NCBI GenBank assembly: GCA_023431345.1
Contig: JAEYWK010000045.1
Span: forward strand, 75,986 to 139,985
Direction: 5' to 3'
DNA length: 64,000 bases
From: Pseudomonadota bacterium
GTDB lineage: Bacteria; Myxococcota_A; Polyangia; Polyangiales; Polyangiaceae
In this document: piece after piece, positions 33,101-41,005 of the stretch
How positions within the stretch are numbered: the first letter of the stretch is position 1
Layout: each line of letters starts with the position of its first letter
Position numbers and translations under genes: made by a program
Notes under the pieces: generated by a model
What the model was told of the DNA's origin: nothing
The model's database searches: none
The model's input: only the letters and a program-made list of their open reading frames with translations

Positions 33101-34205
33101 GCTTGAAGTAAGTCCACGCCAGCTTGTACAGCGACACGCCGTAAATCGGCGGCTTCGTGTACTGCATCGACTGCTCGTAAGCGACGACGGCGCGGTTCAG
33201 GTTGTAGGGCCCGCCCTGCGGGTCGATCTGGTCGAAATGGAAATTGCCGAGCTGCCACCAGATTTCCGCCAAGTAGCGCGGGTCTTCTCCCGGCTCTACC
33301 TTCTGCGGTAGCGGCTTGCAGCCCTCGTACGGGTCCGCGAACGTGAGCTCCTCGGTGTCGACGACGGCGCTCGCGCCCCGCTTGGGCGCGGCCGCGCGCT
33401 TGCCTCGCGCCTGATCGAGCGGGACCGGGTTCTTGTTGTACCAGTCGTTCCAGAACTTGTCGTCGTGGTCCTGCGGCATGGGCTGCAGCAAGACCTTGCC
33501 CGCGTCCTTCGGGTCGTCTTGAACGGCGTAGCGCGTTCCGCACACGAGCACGCGCCAAGCCTGCTGACCCTCCTCGATGCGGCCGGCGTCGGTGAAGGCG
33601 TGGCCGAGGTAGTAGTGGACGGCCGCCGTCTCTTCGTACTGCGGGAACTCTTTGATGATGCGCCGGTAAATGGCGATCGCCGGCTCCAGCCCGAGCGACA
33701 GATCCGCGTCGGTGCGCGCGCGCGCCTTCTCCTCGTAGAGGGCGCCGAGGCGAAACATCGCGTCGGGCGTGGCGCGCGGGTCGGCGTTCGCCCCCGAGTA
33801 GCGAGCCACGAACTCTTCGAGGCGAGCGATGGCGTCGTCGCGTGACTCGTCGAGACCACGCTTCTCGACCGCGAGCTCGCGATCGAGCGCCGACAGCACG
33901 CGCTTACGCCGCTGCTCGTAGTGATGGCGCACGATCATCGTCAAGTTGCGCCGAAAGTCTTTGGTGCCCTTCTCGTACTCGGCAGCTTCCTGCTGCAAAA
34001 TACCGAAGGCTTTGAGCTGCGCGGGCGTGGGCGGCGGCGAGGGCGGCGCGCCCTTCTTGGCCTTGGCCGGGGTCGCGCCCGACGTGGCCGCGGCGGTTGC
34101 GGCCGGCGCCGTCGCGGCCGTCTGGCCCGAGGCCGACAGCGGCGCCGCGACGCCCGTCAGCACCGCGAGCAACGCGGGCAGGAATGACTGACGACGTGTC
34201 CTCAT
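30105..34205 (-). CDS. Large periplasmic TPR protein (AgmU/GltD-like)
   Basis: 1366 aa, the longest gene in the window. Signal peptide ends SASGQT (about residue 29), followed by an Ala/Thr-rich linker. Degenerate TPR repeats run along the whole protein (ATPDAMFRLGALYEEKARA, ETAAVHYYLGHAFTDAGRIEEGQ, SLYKLAWTYFKQQRYRTAV, AAMNGAFAYKQVGEYDKAIEMY, NSRRESARQGLSLYASLGD). There is no catalytic domain. AgmU (GltD) of M. xanthus is a comparably large periplasmic TPR protein in the gliding complex. The gene overlaps both neighbours by 4 bp (30105-30108 and 34202-34205). Confidence 0.82.
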   Translation of the reverse strand: MRTRRQSFLPALLAVLTGVAAPLSASGQTAATAPAATAAATSGATPAKAKKGAPPSPPPTPAQLKAFGILQQEAAEYEKGTKDFRRNLTMIVRHHYEQRRKRVLSALDRELAVEKRGLDESRDDAIARLEEFVARYSGANADPRATPDAMFRLGALYEEKARARTDADLSLGLEPAIAIYRRIIKEFPQYEETAAVHYYLGHAFTDAGRIEEGQQAWRVLVCGTRYAVQDDPKDAGKVLLQPMPQDHDDKFWNDWYNKNPVPLDQARGKRAAAPKRGASAVVDTEELTFADPYEGCKPLPQKVEPGEDPRYLAEIWWQLGNFHFDQIDPQGGPYNLNRAVVAYEQSMQYTKPPIYGVSLYKLAWTYFKQQRYRTAVDWFVKLLAYADEQEAKTGDPGADFRQEAFTYIAGSLTYVDFDGPPPEHPYIPRSDVLDTEPDPLRAEEKMAIAITRVQDPALIPQDKKWTVAIYKALAQEFIEITQNRNAVTTLELTLRKFPMDRDAPMMQNRVAELYDQLSRLAPDGSEARAEYASKALESRTKLAAYVGTTPWVDANRDDPEALTTAEQLVKGGLKRAAADHTNYARGYYNKALELNDAGEQRALIEKAIAEYRLAETGWAAYLEQDAQAMDAYESRFWLADARYWVVVLQATIGRTPQPAEVRAARDSAASVRDSNEDDKYLQPAAYYVVTIAEKVLEDQYRVFQETNGAQGIEKREELKFSGEGDARRPVKDVVPQPVLDAIKARDEYNDRIPLDRDPQRNGLLYAFQSADLYFVYGDFENAEKRFRPLYDQYCGVNEWGYRSWEKLISMSNFSGNATESRRLAEGKSCAYNAETQKAEESIRKPVQQGVAYLDARKLYEEAEKMPEGPERNKKWREAAAAYKVALDSAPDRDEAPEAAMNGAFAYKQVGEYDKAIEMYELFISRYGNEKTLSALKNGDAKAKPPVAAQPKKYEERAKYLQGAYDALAGAYVLFFNYPRAAETYDKISNNQHFPQNSRRESARQGLSLYASLGDRGGMTRARERFQTLGASPKEMAEADFIVASAELKRWDPYSADEGANAAARRTAQRAMEDYFTANGKKDAAAQYVVQAAYWAAKTRKAVLAGDTNKWWEQTIAAFEKWKRLAPTEGGKNTALGSKEANMAAEADFTMRDDEISRAFDYETGHHRYRGTMQEVINQYTKDAGDAKKWFDKLQHVIDAYVSPEWTTAAIARQGSLYDSLRTGLYNTRPPELKIFDAKTEAIIKRAENSDNPDLQEKADAARVNAQKAWRDKRDQELNSADSIMIERYANAVVLAKRYNVANPQVIRSIRRLAFFTDVIGEAKMKQFTATVKDLSYTEGMFPRMRPGISSAPPPKGAPAPLPAFVQ

Positions 34206-36610
34206 TGCGCCTCCTCCGAATCGTCCAACACTTCGCGCAGCTCGTCGTTCAAGTTCTGCTCCTCACGCGAGCGCTCGCGCTGCAGGTTGCGAACCCGCAC
34301 GCGTTGCTCTTCACGCACTTCCCAGGCTTGCTGCACGATGCCGACGTCGGCGCGCAGCACGATGCTCTTCACGCGATCTCGCACCAGCGCGAAATTTTTC
34401 ATCGCGATTTCGCCGACCAGCAGGCGCGCCTGCTGGTCGAGCGAGTCGAGGTTTTGAGCGTAAGTTTCGAGGGAGACGAGCTCGGCTGCGATCTTGGCCC
34501 GCAGCGCCTGCGCTTCCTCCAGGGCTTGCTTCTCCAGCTTGGCGCGTGACGCCTCCAAGCGTTGCTCGTCGATGTCGATGCGGCCGAGCAGCGACTGAAT
34601 GCCCTTGGCGTAGTCCCCCGCGTCGCCCGAGTCTTGACCCGACGCCACGAGCGACACCTCGCGCGTGAACAGCTCGCGGAATTTCTTGCGCACGTCGTCG
34701 TCGTCGACGTAGCGCTGATCCCCGAAGCCGATCTGGGCGCGTCCGTTGTCGACGGCGTCCCGGTACTCCTCGATGCGCTTGTTGTATCCCTGGAGATCGC
34801 GCTCGTTGGCCTCGATCTCCAGCTTGAAGCGCTCGCGGCTCGTAGCGTCGGCGGTCACGCCGTACTGATCGGCCTCCTTGAGCACGCGCTTCAGGCCGTT
34901 GACGATGGCGGCGAGCTTATCGGCTTCCACCGTCAGGCTCTGCAGGACCTGGCTGACCTTGTTCCACTGCCGGTCACCCGAGTCGTCACGACGCAAGAAA
35001 TCACCGTCGGTGACCGGTAACCAGGCCAAGCGCTTCTGCAGCGCTCGCCGCTCGGCCCGCACTCGCCCGAGCTCGCCGCCCGGCTGTGCCTTGCCGACGT
35101 CATCCATGCCCTCGGCCAGGGTCAAGCGCGCCTTGGCCAGCTTGTTCATCAGCGACATCGAGTACTGGATGCCGTTGCGAAGCTCCGGGAATGCCTTGGC
35201 GCGGGTCGGAACGGACAGCACCGCGTCGAGCTTGACGGCCAGCTTGCGCGAGCGCTTCACGAGGTCGCGCGACCGCGTCACGTCGTCGATCATCCCGAAC
35301 ACGTGCTGGTCTTCGGCCTGCTCCCGCGCCCACTCCATCACGACCTTGGGCAGCTTCGTCTCCGTGGCCATCGTGGCCTCGTCGGCGGTCAGCTTGTCGT
35401 AATAGACGGCAGGATCGCTGGTCGACGCCAGGAAGTCATCGACGCTCTTGCGAATGGGATCGAAGTGCTCACGCACGTTGCGGTACAGGTTGAGCGCGTT
35501 CTGGAAATCGCCGGAGCGCAGCATCAAGTCCGCGCGCAGCAGCGAACCGTCTGCGAGCTCGAGGTTGTTCGGATCGGTGATGGTGAGCACCTCGAGCGCG
35601 CGCTGGGCGCGCGAGTAGTCACCTAGGCGCACGAACACCCAGGCCAGCTCGTACAGCGTGGTCGAGAACTCGGGTGAGTTGCGGCCGACGTGGCTGTAGG
35701 CCTCGACGGCGTCGAGGTAGTTGTTGGTCTCGTAAAAGAGCCGCCCGATCGCCATCCACGCCAGGTCGATGACGTGCTCTTGGTCGGGCGTGGTGGCGGG
35801 GATGCGCGTCACCTTGCGGAACTGCTCGACGGCCTGCACGAAGCGAGCATCGGGCGGAGCCGTCGGAGCCGCCGCCGCGCCGGCTGCGGGAGCGCCTGCG
35901 ACGGGCGCGGTCGGGGCCTGCGCCAAGGCTTCCTTGAGCAGCACCACGCCGAGCAGGTATTGCGCCTGCGCCGTATAAGGAGAGCCCGCGGGGACCGCGT
36001 TCACGGAGGCCTTCGAGGCGGCGTAGTCTTTCTTGGCGTAAAGCGCCTTGGCGCGGGCGTAGGCGAGGGAGCCTGTGCGATCGGTCGTCGGCAAGCGCGA
36101 AAGTCGCTCGAAGACGTAGTCGAGGCCGGCCAGATCGTCCGTGCGGAGCGCGATGTCGACCAGCCGACTGAGCGCCTTGCCGACGAAGCCGTCGTACGGG
36201 CTCTTGGCGCCGTTATCCAAAATGTCCCGGAAGTGGCGGCGCGCCGACAAATACTGCTTGGTCGACATGTACGCCTCGCCGATCAGCAACGAGGCGTCGG
36301 CGTAGGCGGCCTCGGGCGCCTTGCCTTGGCGATAGAGCTCGATGACCTTGCTCAAGGCCTCGATCGCCCGATCGTAGTCCTTGTTGCGCAAGAGCATGTC
36401 CCCCGCCGCCACCCGCTCCGCGGGGGTGGGGGGCTTGATGGTCAGCTTCGATTCGGGGGGCGCGCTGGTGAGCTGGGACTCGACCCCCTGCACCACCAGC
36501 GTGGCCCTGCCCTGCGCTTCGCTGGCGCTGAGCGCGAACGCCGAGCCCGAGATCGCCGTCGCGATTCCGAAGGCGGCGAAGGCTCCCGCGACCCCGAGCC
36601 TCCTCATCAC
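34202..36610 (-). CDS. Periplasmic TPR / coiled-coil protein
   Basis: 802 aa. Signal peptide ends SGSAFALS (about residue 27). TPR repeats in the first half (VAAGDMLLRNKDYDRAIEALSKVIELY, SLLIGEAYMSTKQYLSARRHFRDIL, IGRLFYETNNYLDAVEAYSHVG, ELAWVFVRLGDYSRAQRAL). The second half, about residues 480-800, is long helical coiled coil (LQSLTVEADKLAAIVNGLKRVLKEAD ... REEQRVRVRNLQRERSREEQNLNDEL). It may be the counterpart of GltC or another Glt TPR protein, but this is uncertain. Coupled by 4-bp overlaps to the genes on each side. Confidence 0.78.
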   Translation of the reverse strand: MMRRLGVAGAFAAFGIATAISGSAFALSASEAQGRATLVVQGVESQLTSAPPESKLTIKPPTPAERVAAGDMLLRNKDYDRAIEALSKVIELYRQGKAPEAAYADASLLIGEAYMSTKQYLSARRHFRDILDNGAKSPYDGFVGKALSRLVDIALRTDDLAGLDYVFERLSRLPTTDRTGSLAYARAKALYAKKDYAASKASVNAVPAGSPYTAQAQYLLGVVLLKEALAQAPTAPVAGAPAAGAAAAPTAPPDARFVQAVEQFRKVTRIPATTPDQEHVIDLAWMAIGRLFYETNNYLDAVEAYSHVGRNSPEFSTTLYELAWVFVRLGDYSRAQRALEVLTITDPNNLELADGSLLRADLMLRSGDFQNALNLYRNVREHFDPIRKSVDDFLASTSDPAVYYDKLTADEATMATETKLPKVVMEWAREQAEDQHVFGMIDDVTRSRDLVKRSRKLAVKLDAVLSVPTRAKAFPELRNGIQYSMSLMNKLAKARLTLAEGMDDVGKAQPGGELGRVRAERRALQKRLAWLPVTDGDFLRRDDSGDRQWNKVSQVLQSLTVEADKLAAIVNGLKRVLKEADQYGVTADATSRERFKLEIEANERDLQGYNKRIEEYRDAVDNGRAQIGFGDQRYVDDDDVRKKFRELFTREVSLVASGQDSGDAGDYAKGIQSLLGRIDIDEQRLEASRAKLEKQALEEAQALRAKIAAELVSLETYAQNLDSLDQQARLLVGEIAMKNFALVRDRVKSIVLRADVGIVQQAWEVREEQRVRVRNLQRERSREEQNLNDELREVLDDSEEAQ

Positions 36611-37527
36611 TTCGCTCCCGCGCCGACCGAGACGCTGCCGCCCGTCTGAGCTTTGGCCGGAGCCGCGGGGGCAGCCGCCGGGGCGCTTTCACCGCTCACG
36701 CCCGCGCGCAGGTTCTCGACGTAGCGGATCGACGGCCGCTGCTCCAGGGCCGTCGTCACGTCGCCCTTCTCCCACGCCACCACGTCGAGCTTCAGCGTCT
36801 TGCCCTCCGTGATGGTGAACGTATGGCTCGACGGCACCTGAAACTTGTAGCCGCGCAAGTAAGAGAAGACGCCGTAGCCGTGGCCGCGCAAGCGCAGCAC
36901 GATCTGCAGCGTGTGATCACCGGGCGGGATGGAGCCGCTGAACACCGGGATCTCTTTCTGGGCCGCGAGCGCGCTGTTCTCCGACTCGTCGGTCTTGTTG
37001 TACTGCACCGCGCCATCGAGCACGAACGTCGCGCCCGTGACCCGGAAGGCGCTCGACAGGTCGTTCTTGAAGGTGATTTCGGCGCGCGCGCCGCCCACGC
37101 CGCCGGAGAGGATGGTGTCGGAGAGCAAGCTGAGGCGCGTGTGGCTGCGTCGAATCTGCTCTTTCAGCTCGTCGATGCGCTGCTCGAGATCCCGCAGGCG
37201 CACCACGTAGGTGGCGCCATCGAGTCCGCCCGACGCTTCGGCGGCCGGCGCTGGAGTCGCGGTCGTCGTCGCCGCGGGCGCAGCAGCAGCAGGCGCCGCA
37301 GTCGTGGTCGCGGGTGTCGTCGTCGCGGTCGTCGTCGCGGTCGTCGTCGCGGTCGGGGTACCTGTCGCGGCGGCGGCTGGCGCGGCGGTGGCCGAAGTGG
37401 GAGCGGCAGCTGGCTGCGCAGTTTCGGCAGGCTTGGCGGGCGCCGCGGGCGCCTGCGCAAACACGCTCGAAGAAAAAATGGTGACGGCGGCGAACGCTGC
37501 GAGGCGGAAGCTATTCATGAGTCGCAT
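36607..37527 (-). CDS. Periplasmic protein with Ala/Thr-rich linker, coiled coil and beta domain
   Basis: 306 aa, first gene of the glt-like cluster. Signal peptide ends SSVFAQ (about residue 25). Residues 26-98 are almost purely Ala, Pro and Thr. A short coiled coil follows (YVVRLRDLEQRIDELKEQIRRSHTRLSLL, about 105-135), then a beta-rich domain (ARAEITFKNDLSSAFRVTGATFVLDG, GSIPPGDHTLQIVLRLRGHGYGVFSYLRGYKF, KLDVVAWEKG) reminiscent of PEGA or carbohydrate-binding-type sandwiches. A second Ala-rich tail ends the protein. No known family. It overlaps the 802-aa gene by 4 bp. Confidence 0.75.
   Translation of the reverse strand: MRLMNSFRLAAFAAVTIFSSSVFAQAPAAPAKPAETAQPAAAPTSATAAPAAAATGTPTATTTATTTATTTPATTTAAPAAAAPAATTTATPAPAAEASGGLDGATYVVRLRDLEQRIDELKEQIRRSHTRLSLLSDTILSGGVGGARAEITFKNDLSSAFRVTGATFVLDGAVQYNKTDESENSALAAQKEIPVFSGSIPPGDHTLQIVLRLRGHGYGVFSYLRGYKFQVPSSHTFTITEGKTLKLDVVAWEKGDVTTALEQRPSIRYVENLRAGVSGESAPAAAPAAPAKAQTGGSVSVGAGAK
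37316..37351. repeat. Three tandem copies of a 12-bp unit inside the Ala/Thr linker
   Basis: GTCGTCGTCGCG repeated three times exactly, encoding Ala-Thr-Thr-Thr units on the minus strand. Copy-number change would alter linker length in steps of four residues without shifting the frame. Confidence 0.9.
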
Positions 37528-37902
37528 CGGTTTCCCTCGTGGTGGTCGCTCCGGTGAGCGGATGCAGGTGCATCGCGCTGCTCGCGTTCAGTTAGCGAAG
37601 CCGGACTTCCTCCAGGGGACGCATCTTCCTCTGACCCGAGGCGCTCGCCAAGTTGCATTTTGGGATTGGGGGCCAAAGCCCCCACAGAAGAATCTTTAAG
37701 GGTTTGATGGCCTTCGCGTGCTCAATCGCGCCCCTCCCCCCCTCCGGTGCCTTGCCCGAAGCACTCCGCGAGCGCTACCTTGGGCTCAAGCAAACGGAAG
37801 ATCGATCCCCGGCCTCGTGCGTCTGAACTTGTGGCTCGGAGCACCCTGCTCCGGCCCCTCGAGCCCGGCATCTTCCGCTCGCGTGAAAAGAGTCGGAACG
37901 GG
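37528..37902. other. 375-bp divergent intergenic region between glt-like cluster and sigma factor
   Basis: No gene is seen. It should hold promoters in both directions: for the minus-strand TPR cluster (start 37527) and the plus-strand ECF sigma gene (start 37903). Two small hairpins are visible: GGGGGC-CAAA-GCCCCC at 37670-37685, and GGAGCA-CCC-TGCTCC in the 5' part of the sigma transcript (about 37840-37854). I find no convincing -35/-10 pair. Confidence 0.5.
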
Positions 37903-38520
37903 ATGGCGGCCGTTCGCGGAGATGCCTCTGACGAGGTGCTGATGGTGCGTTACCAGCGCGGTGATCGCGACGCGTTCGCTCTGCTGGTGCGGCGCTACAA
38001 CAAACAGGTCTACAACTTCGTGCTCCGCCAATTGCGAAGTCCATCGCTATCCGAAGACGTCACGCAAGACGTCTTCATGCGGCTCGTACAAAACGCGGCC
38101 GAGTTCAAACACGAAGCGCGCTTTTCGACTTGGCTGTACGCGATCGCGCGCAACCTCTGCATCGATCAACTGCGGCGCCTGCAGCACCGCCGGCACCCAT
38201 CGCTCGATCAACCCATGACGAGCGACGGCGATGGCCGCACCCTCGGGGAATCGGTCGCGGCGCAGCACCCCTCGACCAGCGCAGAACGGTCGGCCGCCTC
38301 CTCACAGATGCAAGCGTCGATCGTGCGCGCGGTCGATGCGCTGCCCGAAGAGCAGCGCGAGGTGTTCTTGCTGCGCGAGATCGCCGACCTGCCCTTCCGC
38401 GACATCGCCGAGATCACCGGCGTGCCGGAGAACACGGTGAAGAGCCGCATGCGCTACGCGCTGGATCGTTTGAAGCTGGCCCTGTCCGAGTTCGAGGAGT
38501 ACGCCCGTGCCCTGCGCTAG
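37903..38520 (+). CDS. ECF-type RNA polymerase sigma factor
   Basis: 205 aa from the ATG at 37903 (an open frame upstream has no similarity). Region 2 (LMVRYQRGDRDAFALLVRRYNKQVYNFVLRQL ... EDVTQDVFMRLVQNAAEFKHEARFSTWLYAIARNLCIDQLRR) and region 4 (IVRAVDALPEEQREVFLLREIADLPFRDIAEITGVPENTVKSRMRYALDRLK) are both complete. The linker between them (residues 100-145) is long and polar. The 361-aa zinc-finger protein gene downstream is the likely anti-sigma factor. It is divergent from the glt-like cluster, which is an obvious candidate target. Confidence 0.95.
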   Translation: MAAVRGDASDEVLMVRYQRGDRDAFALLVRRYNKQVYNFVLRQLRSPSLSEDVTQDVFMRLVQNAAEFKHEARFSTWLYAIARNLCIDQLRRLQHRRHPSLDQPMTSDGDGRTLGESVAAQHPSTSAERSAASSQMQASIVRAVDALPEEQREVFLLREIADLPFRDIAEITGVPENTVKSRMRYALDRLKLALSEFEEYARALR

Positions 38521-38566
38521 GATTTCAACCACGAACAGGCCTCGAACGTCGGCGACGCCCCCTGCT

Positions 38567-38644
38567 GCCCCCCGCTCGCCGGGGGCCGGCGTCGGAGGCC
38601 GAGCTCGCTTCGCGGCCAGCGCCGCCGAGCCCAATTCGGCGGCG
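38567..38644 (+). promoter_or_regulatory. Two hairpins between sigma and anti-sigma genes
   Basis: Within the 169-bp gap are a GCCCCC / GGGGGC stem (38567-38572 with 38581-38586, 8-nt loop) and a 9-bp CGCCGCCGA / TCGGCGGCG stem (38620-38628 with 38636-38644, 7-nt loop). Neither has a T-run. They could attenuate or stabilise the transcript and set the sigma to anti-sigma ratio. Confidence 0.4.
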
Positions 38645-38689
38645 GGGGGCGGCGCGGGCCGTTCCCCGAGAGGATGAGCAGGGCTCGAC

Positions 38690-39775
38690 ATGGATTGCGA
38701 AAAGTTCGATCGCGTCGTGCTGGACATGCTGTACGGAGAGCTCGACGAGCTCACCGACGCTGCGGCCAAGCGGCACATCGAGCACTGTTCGCGTTGCAAA
38801 GGCATCAGCGCCGGCCTGCGTGCGACACGAGAGGTCGGCGGGCTCGCTCTAGTAGACCCGCCCGATAGTCTCGAGCTTGGGATCTTGGAGGCCGAGCGGC
38901 GATTGAACGCCAAGTTGCCCCTGGGCAAGAAGCTGGGGCGCGGTGTGTCCATCCTCGCGGTGTACGCCATGCGACCACAGCTCGCGATGGCCGCGCTGCT
39001 CCTGCTCATGATCGGCTCGAGCTTGTTCTTCTTGCGTGGTCGCCCCAGCGCGCAAGACAGCATGCTCGTGACCGAGCACGGCGCTCCCGAGACCGAGGCC
39101 GAGCACGTCGCGATCTTGCCCGCGCCGGAGCGGCGCAGCGAAGCGCCCGCCGCGGCGCCGCTACCGAAGCCTGCGAGCGCCGGCAAAGGCGAAGGCAGCG
39201 CGCCGCGCGAACGCGAGGAAGAGAAGCCAGCAGCAGCGGTCGCGCAAGCCACGCGCGCCGCCGAGGCCAAGGGCTCGGCCACCGACGCGGATCCGATGCC
39301 TGGCGCCGAGCCGAGCGCCGACTCGCTCGAAGCCGCCAGCTCGGCCTTTCAAGGCGGACGCTACGCGGAGGCGCAGCGCCGGTTCGAGGAGATCGCCGCG
39401 CGTGGCGGCAGCGAGGCGCCCGCCGCCGCCCTGCAAGCCGTCGAAGCCTTGCGCCGCCAGAAGGGCTGCCCCGCCGCCGCTCCGCGCTACGAGGACGTGC
39501 ACTCGCGCTACCGCGAGACGCCGCAAGGAACAGAGGCCGCTTGGCAAGCCGGCGACTGTTACCGCGCGCTCGGCGAGCTGACGCGCGCGCGTCAGAGCTT
39601 CGAGGCGCTGCTGGAGGTCGCCGAGTATCGGTCACGCGCCGAGACGGCGCTGCAAGAGCTGGCCGCGCGCGAGGAGCAGCTCGCCGCCGCCCGTAAAGCC
39701 AAGGCGGCACCTCCGGCGGCGGCGCCGGCAGCCGGCGCGGTCAGAGCGGCACCCAGCGGAGCTGGCGCGCCGTGA
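38690..39775 (+). CDS. Zinc-finger anti-sigma factor with periplasmic TPR region
   Basis: 361 aa. The N-terminal ZAS-type domain has H29-x3-C33-x2-C36 in KRHIEHCSRC. One transmembrane helix (LAMAALLLLMIGSSLFFL, about 102-120) separates it from a periplasmic part with a long Ala/Glu-rich linker (125-210). TPR-like repeats follow at about 215-340 (ASSAFQGGRYAEAQRRFEEIAARGG, AAWQAGDCYRALGELTRARQSFEALL). The layout, a cytoplasmic sigma-binding domain plus an extracytoplasmic sensor, suits control of the upstream ECF sigma factor by an envelope signal. Confidence 0.88.
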   Translation: MDCEKFDRVVLDMLYGELDELTDAAAKRHIEHCSRCKGISAGLRATREVGGLALVDPPDSLELGILEAERRLNAKLPLGKKLGRGVSILAVYAMRPQLAMAALLLLMIGSSLFFLRGRPSAQDSMLVTEHGAPETEAEHVAILPAPERRSEAPAAAPLPKPASAGKGEGSAPREREEEKPAAAVAQATRAAEAKGSATDADPMPGAEPSADSLEAASSAFQGGRYAEAQRRFEEIAARGGSEAPAAALQAVEALRRQKGCPAAAPRYEDVHSRYRETPQGTEAAWQAGDCYRALGELTRARQSFEALLEVAEYRSRAETALQELAAREEQLAAARKAKAAPPAAAPAAGAVRAAPSGAGAP

Positions 39776-39800
39776 GCGCGCGACCGAGACGCAGTCGCGG

Positions 39801-40775
39801 TCAGACTCCGAACATTTGAGCGTTCGTGCCCGCTTCGGCGGAGTCGACGTCGTCGGACGTCAAATCGAGCTGGCGCCCATCGGGCGGCTCGAAGCCGGCG
39901 CGGCCGACTTGCTTGGTGCCCAGGCTCGGAATGAACGTCGCCAGCACGTATTGCCGAAAGAAATAGAACCACATGCTGCGGTGCATGAGCTGCGCGTCGA
40001 TGTGCGGCGCAAGCTTTTCGTGCGCTTCGGGCAGCTTGCTCCAGTGCGTGCCGGGGTGCTCGTGGTGCGCGGCGTGCAGGCCGTTGTTGAACAACATGAA
40101 GTTCAACCAACGGCTGGTGAAGCTGCGGGAATGATTGTGATCGGACCAGGGATCGGTGTGCACGTGCTGCTCGTAGTTGAACAGCATGATCGTCCACAGC
40201 GCGAAGAACGCCGGCACGAAGCAGACCATCGCCCACACGTACAGACCGGTCTTCCAGCCGTGCATCCAGACCGCCACCGCGCACATGAGCACGTGTGAGC
40301 CGCCCCAGAAGAGGTACTGGTTGATGATGCGGCGGTAGAGAGACGGGTTCTTGGCCCGGGCCTTGGCGATGAAGGCCTTGATCGGATCGCTCTGGAAGTA
40401 GGACGACACGAAGAAGTACGAGATGGCGACGAGCGCGTTGTGCTTGTTCGTGTAGCGCCAGGTGATGGTGGCGTCGCCCGCGCGGTTCACCAGCTTGTGG
40501 TGATTGAGGTTGTGGGTCGGGATCCAGGCGAACGTCGGGTAGCCGTACCAAACGCTGATCCAGTTCCCGAACAGGTTGTTCGCGCGCTTGTCCGAGAAGG
40601 TCGGGCAGTGGTTGTGGTTGTGCGCGATGACGCCGCAGCTCAGCGCGAAGTAGCAGCTGACCCACCACAGGTACGGGATGAGGTCCGGCCGGGCGAACTG
40701 CAGGGCGACGAACCCAGGGGTCAGAAGTAAGGTCCAGACGAGCGCGCGGTAGTCAGCAGCGAACCGGGGCAGCAT
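39801..40775 (-). CDS. Membrane fatty acid desaturase
   Basis: 324 aa diiron membrane desaturase. Three histidine clusters are present: HNHNH (52-56), HNLNHH (88-92) and HAAHHEHP near residue 230. Three to four hydrophobic hairpins surround them, and the C-terminal 35 residues are polar. This family inserts double bonds into acyl chains of membrane lipids (or related lipid hydroxylation/ketolation). The sequence is close to the alkane-hydroxylase/desaturase superfamily, so the exact reaction is open. The gene is convergent with the anti-sigma gene. The 230 bp upstream, to 41005, shows no gene. Confidence 0.88.
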   Translation of the reverse strand: MLPRFAADYRALVWTLLLTPGFVALQFARPDLIPYLWWVSCYFALSCGVIAHNHNHCPTFSDKRANNLFGNWISVWYGYPTFAWIPTHNLNHHKLVNRAGDATITWRYTNKHNALVAISYFFVSSYFQSDPIKAFIAKARAKNPSLYRRIINQYLFWGGSHVLMCAVAVWMHGWKTGLYVWAMVCFVPAFFALWTIMLFNYEQHVHTDPWSDHNHSRSFTSRWLNFMLFNNGLHAAHHEHPGTHWSKLPEAHEKLAPHIDAQLMHRSMWFYFFRQYVLATFIPSLGTKQVGRAGFEPPDGRQLDLTSDDVDSAEAGTNAQMFGV

Positions 40776-41005
40776 GCGGGCGGGACTGTAGCAGCCAGAT
40801 ACGCAGCTGTCGTCACGCTTCGGTCAGCAAATGACGAGCAAACCCGGACAATTGCAGGCGCGAACGCCAATTCGCACGGGATTTCGGCGCGCCTGGCGGC
40901 CCGCGCAGCGCCATTCGCAGCCCCAACCAGAAAAAACCGAGCACGAGCGGGCGAGCGGCTCGGAGAGCTGACGGTGAGCCGCGCGTCACACGCGCTGCCC
41001 ACGCG

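Noticed and set aside
39779..39799. CGCGAC/GTCGCG stem between convergent genes
   Set aside because: Only 6 bp with a 9-nt loop, no T-run; not distinguishable from chance in GC-rich DNA.
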